Part shown: piece after piece, positions 61,981 through 64,000 of the stretch
Numbering within the stretch: the first letter of the stretch is position 1
How the letters are laid out: each line of letters starts with the position of its first letter
NCBI RefSeq assembly: GCF_000177235.2
Contig: NC_014829.1
Span: 1,612,001 to 1,676,000 of the forward strand
Direction of reading: 5' to 3'
Length of the DNA: 64,000 nt
Source of the DNA: Evansella cellulosilytica DSM 2522
GTDB lineage: Bacteria; Bacillota; Bacilli; Bacillales; Salisediminibacteriaceae
Notes under the pieces: model-generated
Told to the model about the DNA's origin: nothing
Databases searched by the model: none
Seen by the model: the letters and a program-made list of their open reading frames with translations, nothing else
Made by a program: the position numbers and the translations under genes

Positions 61981-62916
61981 TTGAAAAAAACGGTAGGTTT
62001 ATTAGTAATGGCTTATGGAACACCAAGAAGCCTTGATGAAGTAGAACAGTACTATACGCATATTCGTAGAGGGAGAAAGCCTTCTCAAGAACAGTTAGAT
62101 GACCTTATTGAAAGATATGAAGCTATTGGAGGAATATCCCCTTTGGCAAAAATTACAGAAGAGCAAACAGATAGATTAGAAAAGGAATTAAATCGCCGTT
62201 ATTCTGATAGACAGTTTAAGGCTTACCAAGGATTAAAGCATATTGATCCATTTATTGAAGATGCGGTTCTTGCTATGAAAGAAGATGGTATTGAAGAAGC
62301 TGTCAGTATTGTCCTAGCACCACATTACTCTACTTTTAGTGTGAAATCGTATAACGGACGAGCAAAGGAAGAATCAGAATCAATCGAAGGCCCTAAAATC
62401 ACTTCTGTAGAAAGCTGGTATACAGAACCTAAGTTCATTGAATATTGGGCAGATCAAATTGTAAAAACGAGAGAAACGATGTCAGAGGAAGAAAGAAGTA
62501 ATCATGTAGTTATTTTCTCTGCACACAGTTTACCTGAAAAGATTTTACAAAACGGTGACCCTTACCCTGAGCAATTAAAGGAAACAGCTGCATTAATTGC
62601 GGAAAAAGCAGGGGTGAAAAATTACGAAATTGGTTGGCAGAGTGAAGGGAACACGCCAGAGCCTTGGTTAGGACCAGATGTTCAAGACTTAACAAGAGAT
62701 TTATATAACAAAAATGAGTATAAAGCATTTGTATACTGTCCTGTTGGGTTTGTAGCGGATCATTTAGAAGTTTTGTATGACAATGACTATGAATGTAAAG
62801 TAGTAACGGATGAATTAGGAGTAGCTTACTATCGACCGGAAATGCCAAATGCAAAAGATGCCTTTATAGATACGCTCGCGACTGTTATTCAAAAAACGAT
62901 AAAGGATGCTCAATAA
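61981..62916 (+). CDS. hemH: Coproporphyrin III ferrochelatase (HemH/CpfC)
   Basis: A 311-residue ferrochelatase very like B. subtilis HemH (310), with [10 protein letters not shown] at the start, [11 protein letters not shown] carrying the metal-binding His (~182), and [12 protein letters not shown] and [14 protein letters not shown] in the C-terminal half. In Gram-positive bacteria it inserts iron into coproporphyrin III. I place the start at TTG 61981, seven bases after GGAGGG; ATG 61975 lies only one base from that site. The stop overlaps hemY by one base. Confidence 0.94.
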   Translation: MKKTVGLLVMAYGTPRSLDEVEQYYTHIRRGRKPSQEQLDDLIERYEAIGGISPLAKITEEQTDRLEKELNRRYSDRQFKAYQGLKHIDPFIEDAVLAMKEDGIEEAVSIVLAPHYSTFSVKSYNGRAKEESESIEGPKITSVESWYTEPKFIEYWADQIVKTRETMSEEERSNHVVIFSAHSLPEKILQNGDPYPEQLKETAALIAEKAGVKNYEIGWQSEGNTPEPWLGPDVQDLTRDLYNKNEYKAFVYCPVGFVADHLEVLYDNDYECKVVTDELGVAYYRPEMPNAKDAFIDTLATVIQKTIKDAQ

Positions 62917-64000
62917 TGCCGAAACGTATTGCAATTATTGGTGGTGGTATTACAGGTTTAAGTGCCGCCTATTATTTACAAAAGGAGTTATCCAAGTCAA
63001 ACAGTGATGCAGAATTCGTGTTGTATGAAGCGGCTGACGAGCTAGGTGGTAAAATTAAAACATCTTATCGCGATGGATTTATATCAGAACTAGGACCTGA
63101 TTCATTTTTGGCTAGGAAAAAAAGTATGGCTGAATTAGCGAAAGAAGTTGGATTAGAAAATGACCTCGTACATAACAGCTCAGGTAAGTCCTATATTCTT
63201 CACAATGATACACTTTATCCCATGCCAGGCGGGGCAATTATGGGGATACCAACACAGTGGGGGCCATTCTTAAAAACTCGTTTATTCTCTCCAGCTGGAA
63301 AAGCTAGAGCAGCTGGGGATCTGTTTTTACCGAAAGTAATGAAAAACGGTGAAGATGTGTCATTAGGGAGCTTTTTCAGAAAACGGCTTGGTAATGAAGT
63401 TGTTGATAAGCTAATTGAACCGTTACTATCTGGTATTTATGCAGGAAACATTGACAAACTTAGCTTACAAGCAACATTTCCACACTTTGAACAAATAGAA
63501 AAGAAGTATGGTAGCATGATTTTAGGTATGAAGTCTTCAATAGCTAAACAGCAGGAAGGGAAGCCAAAAAATAGGGGAAAAACAAAGCCGAAGGGAATGT
63601 TTCTATCTTTTAAAGGTGGACTTCAATCTTTTGTTAGAGCGATCGAAGAGCAATTAGACAAATCTGTAGTGAAGAAGAATGCAAAGCTTCTGCAAATAAA
63701 AAAAGTTGATAATCGATATCGGTTGCTATTCGAGGATGGAAGAGATGATGTAGTGGATTATATGCTTATAACAACCCCTCATCATATTACTTATCAGTTA
63801 TTAAAGGATTATTCAGCAGTAAGTTATTTAGGCAAAATGCCTGCAACTTCAGTAGCCACCGTCGTTCTTGCTTTCCCAAAATCAGCAATAAAGAAAGATA
63901 TTGACGGCTCTGGTTTCGTTGTTTCTAAAAAGTCAAACTACTCCATTACTGCTTGTACATGGACACACAAAAAATGGGAGCATTCTACTCCTGAAGGTTA
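62916..64000 (+). CDS. hemY: Coproporphyrinogen III oxidase HemY (CgoX), 3' end outside the window
   Basis: The first 361 residues of a flavoprotein are present; the frame is still open at the window edge. The FAD-binding start IAIIGGGITGLSAAYYL (~5-21), GGKIKT and ELGPDSFL identify the HemY/protoporphyrinogen-oxidase family. In Firmicutes it oxidises coproporphyrinogen III to coproporphyrin III, the substrate of HemH. ATG 62916 overlaps the hemH stop (TAATG), indicating translational coupling. About 110 residues should be missing compared with family length (~470). Confidence 0.95.
   Translation, partial: MPKRIAIIGGGITGLSAAYYLQKELSKSNSDAEFVLYEAADELGGKIKTSYRDGFISELGPDSFLARKKSMAELAKEVGLENDLVHNSSGKSYILHNDTLYPMPGGAIMGIPTQWGPFLKTRLFSPAGKARAAGDLFLPKVMKNGEDVSLGSFFRKRLGNEVVDKLIEPLLSGIYAGNIDKLSLQATFPHFEQIEKKYGSMILGMKSSIAKQQEGKPKNRGKTKPKGMFLSFKGGLQSFVRAIEEQLDKSVVKKNAKLLQIKKVDNRYRLLFEDGRDDVVDYMLITTPHHITYQLLKDYSAVSYLGKMPATSVATVVLAFPKSAIKKDIDGSGFVVSKKSNYSITACTWTHKKWEHSTPEG

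Noticed and set aside
1-64000. tRNA, rRNA, complete insertion sequence, prophage or attachment site
   Set aside because: No tRNA or rRNA-like sequence, no transposase or integrase reading frame and no phage structural gene was seen. The repeats found are all short and non-coding.

Overview
The window is AT-rich chromosomal DNA of an endospore-forming member of the Bacillaceae. The evidence is an alpha/beta-type small acid-soluble spore protein, YheC/YheD-type spore proteins, Hpr/ScoC, CssRS, Ecs, PrsA, and a gene order that follows the Bacillus subtilis yhe-yha-hem region. The many lineage-specific intergenic palindromes, the GbsR-type regulator and a CGCGG-family protein otherwise best known from haloarchaea and some Bacilli would fit an alkaliphilic or halotolerant relative (Evansella/Salipaludibacillus-like). 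The genus cannot be settled from sequence reading alone.

Layout. 1-2.3 kb: the end of an unidentified gene, a CGCGG-family small protein (candidate radical-SAM-modified peptide), and an ECF sigma factor with its membrane anti-sigma factor on the minus strand. 2.3-6.8 kb: a ~700-nt leader with short ORFs and two terminator hairpins, then a heterodimeric multidrug ABC exporter (yheI/yheH = bmrC/bmrD type). 7.0-10.3 kb: a three-gene polysaccharide operon (secreted GH16 glucanase, processive GT2 synthase, polysaccharide deacetylase). 10.3-18.2 kb: a CcdA-like membrane protein, the NAD locus (niaR-nadS divergent from nadB-nadC-nadA), scoAB, then three 91-bp tandem repeats. 18.6-29.4 kb: SASP, zinc-ribbon protein, msmX with a PucR-type regulator, four tandem YheC/YheD ATP-grasp genes, yheB and yheA. 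29.6-33 kb: an AraC regulator divergent from melA, and a Cof-type HAD phosphatase. 33.4-44.4 kb: hemZ, thioesterase, yhaO/yhaN nuclease, GbsR-type regulator, cssRS, yhaM, yhaL. 44.4-57.8 kb: prsA, small membrane proteins, hpr, yhaH, serC, hit, an MFS gene, ecsABC, yhaA, ccdA. 58.3-64 kb: pbpF and hemE-hemH-hemY, the last cut by the window edge.

How the genes work together. NadS supplies sulfur for the NadA iron-sulfur cluster, and a palindrome between the divergent NAD operons is a likely NiaR operator. MsmX is a shared sugar-importer ATPase that could serve melibiose/raffinose uptake ahead of MelA, but no permease genes are present. PrsA, CssRS, Ecs and Hpr form a neighbourhood concerned with secretion and exoprotein control. 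hemE-hemH-hemY and hemZ belong to the Gram-positive coproporphyrin-dependent haem route.

Intergenic architecture is the most unusual part. About ten hairpins share TTGACTCAA-containing arms. AACCCGGGTT palindromes recur in two terminators and in the 91-bp repeats. Two families of MITE-like modular elements (2431/28324 and 46629/55135, with a possible reduced copy at 57999) are nested and shuffled. The best candidates for something undescribed are the GH16-GT2-deacetylase operon, the exporter leader, the CGCGG protein and the palindrome families.
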